A stretch of DNA of 6,063 nucleotides from Bacillota bacterium (GTDB taxonomy: Bacteria > Bacillota > Clostridia > Christensenellales > CAG-138), in contig JAEZIE010000005.1 in assembly GCA_023416175.1 (NCBI GenBank), positions 1 through 6,063 on the forward strand. Direction: 5' to 3'. The notes under the pieces were generated by a model that had not been told where the DNA came from, made no database searches, and saw only the letters and a list, made by a program, of their open reading frames with translations. Of this stretch, positions 5,791 to 6,063 are shown piece after piece. The position numbers were made by a program, and so were the translations under genes. Every line of letters starts with the position of its first letter. The stretch's first letter is position 1.

Positions 5791-5812
5791 ACCCGCATGT
5801 TCACCGGCGGGT
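5791..5812. repeat. Short inverted repeat next to the terminator
   Basis: ACCCGC (5791-5796) and GCGGGT (5807-5812) are perfectly complementary across a 10-nt loop. An alternative pairing is TCACC/GGTGA (5801-5805 with 5810-5814). No T-run follows on either strand, so it is not called a terminator. It lies 5 nt beyond the stop codon of the minus-strand gene. Confidence 0.35.
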
Positions 5813-5817
5813 GAAGA

Positions 5818-6063
5818 TCAAAGCGGTTGAAATTCTTTTAGGATCCTGTCGAATATCTCCTTTCCCAGCACCACATTATGCCCGGAAACGCAGGTATCAA
5901 AGTCGATCGCCTGATACTTCAATAGGGTATCGATATAGACCTGCTTTTGGGTATCAACGTTGGGTACGATTTCGTCAAGAGTATCGCCGACGTTGTCGCC
6001 AACGTCCAGCACATGATCTACTTCATCGAGGACGCTGATGGAGTCGATCGTATGCCCGGGCGT
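5818..6063 (-). CDS. Metallo-beta-lactamase-fold hydrolase, C-terminal fragment (gene runs off the right edge)
   Basis: The 81 residues visible on the minus strand are the end of an MBL-fold hydrolase and stop at TGA (5818-5820). The fragment opens with TPGHT, the motif that carries the third metal-binding histidine. It continues through VLDVGDNVGDTLDEIVPNVD, where the aspartate of the GDN motif is the bridging metal ligand. Near the end CVSGHNVVLG supplies the last metal-ligand histidine. The family usually also has an HxHxDH motif nearer the N-terminus, which lies outside the window. MBL-fold enzymes hydrolyse very diverse substrates (thioesters, phosphodiesters, lactones), so no substrate can be assigned. 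A GTG at 6012 is internal to the gene, not a start, because the open frame continues upstream with conserved sequence. The gene is convergent with the acyltransferase gene. Confidence 0.85.
   Translation of the reverse strand, partial: TPGHTIDSISVLDEVDHVLDVGDNVGDTLDEIVPNVDTQKQVYIDTLLKYQAIDFDTCVSGHNVVLGKEIFDRILKEFQPL

Noticed and set aside
5818..6012. A complete 64-residue minus-strand protein starting from GTG at 6012
   Set aside because: The same frame continues to the window edge with conserved MBL-fold sequence including TPGHT, so the GTG codon is internal and the gene is a truncated hydrolase.

Overview
The window (about 6 kb, moderately GC-rich) looks like a chromosomal housekeeping segment from a member of the Bacillota, probably class Clostridia. 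The reasons are the dnaX–ybaB–recR gene order, a DnaX of 564 residues with the tau-type layout, strong AGGAGG-type ribosome binding sites and SigA-type promoters. The exact genus cannot be read from the sequence.

Layout from left to right. Positions 1-71 (minus) hold the first 23 codons of a PLP-dependent aminotransferase. It is transcribed divergently from dnaX, and the shared intergenic region has one good promoter in each direction and a 12-bp direct repeat between them. dnaX (307-2001, plus) encodes the clamp-loader tau subunit. A 212-bp gap follows; it carries several nested inverted repeats and ends in a strong extended -10 promoter. ybaB (2214-2552) and recR (2555-3154) follow as a tightly coupled pair with a probable terminator at the end of recR. 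Next is an unrecognised lipoprotein gene (3341-4375) whose product appears to contain two divergent copies of one domain; it ends at a textbook terminator. A PlsC-type acyltransferase gene follows (4563-5726), with an added Cys4 zinc-ribbon-like segment and a beta-rich C-terminal domain. It ends at a long hairpin terminator. Convergent to it, 5818-6063 (minus) holds the C-terminal 81 residues of a metallo-beta-lactamase-fold hydrolase, cut by the window edge.

Functionally, dnaX, ybaB and recR form the usual replication/recombinational-repair cluster: the clamp-loader ATPase, a nucleoid-associated protein and the RecFOR-pathway mediator. ybaB-recR has its own promoter. The lipoprotein and acyltransferase genes are separate transcription units concerned with the cell envelope. 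No mobile element, CRISPR array, tRNA, rRNA or phage gene is visible. I did not find a clearly new multi-gene system. The less ordinary items are the structured dnaX-ybaB spacer, the internally duplicated lipoprotein, and the three-part acyltransferase.
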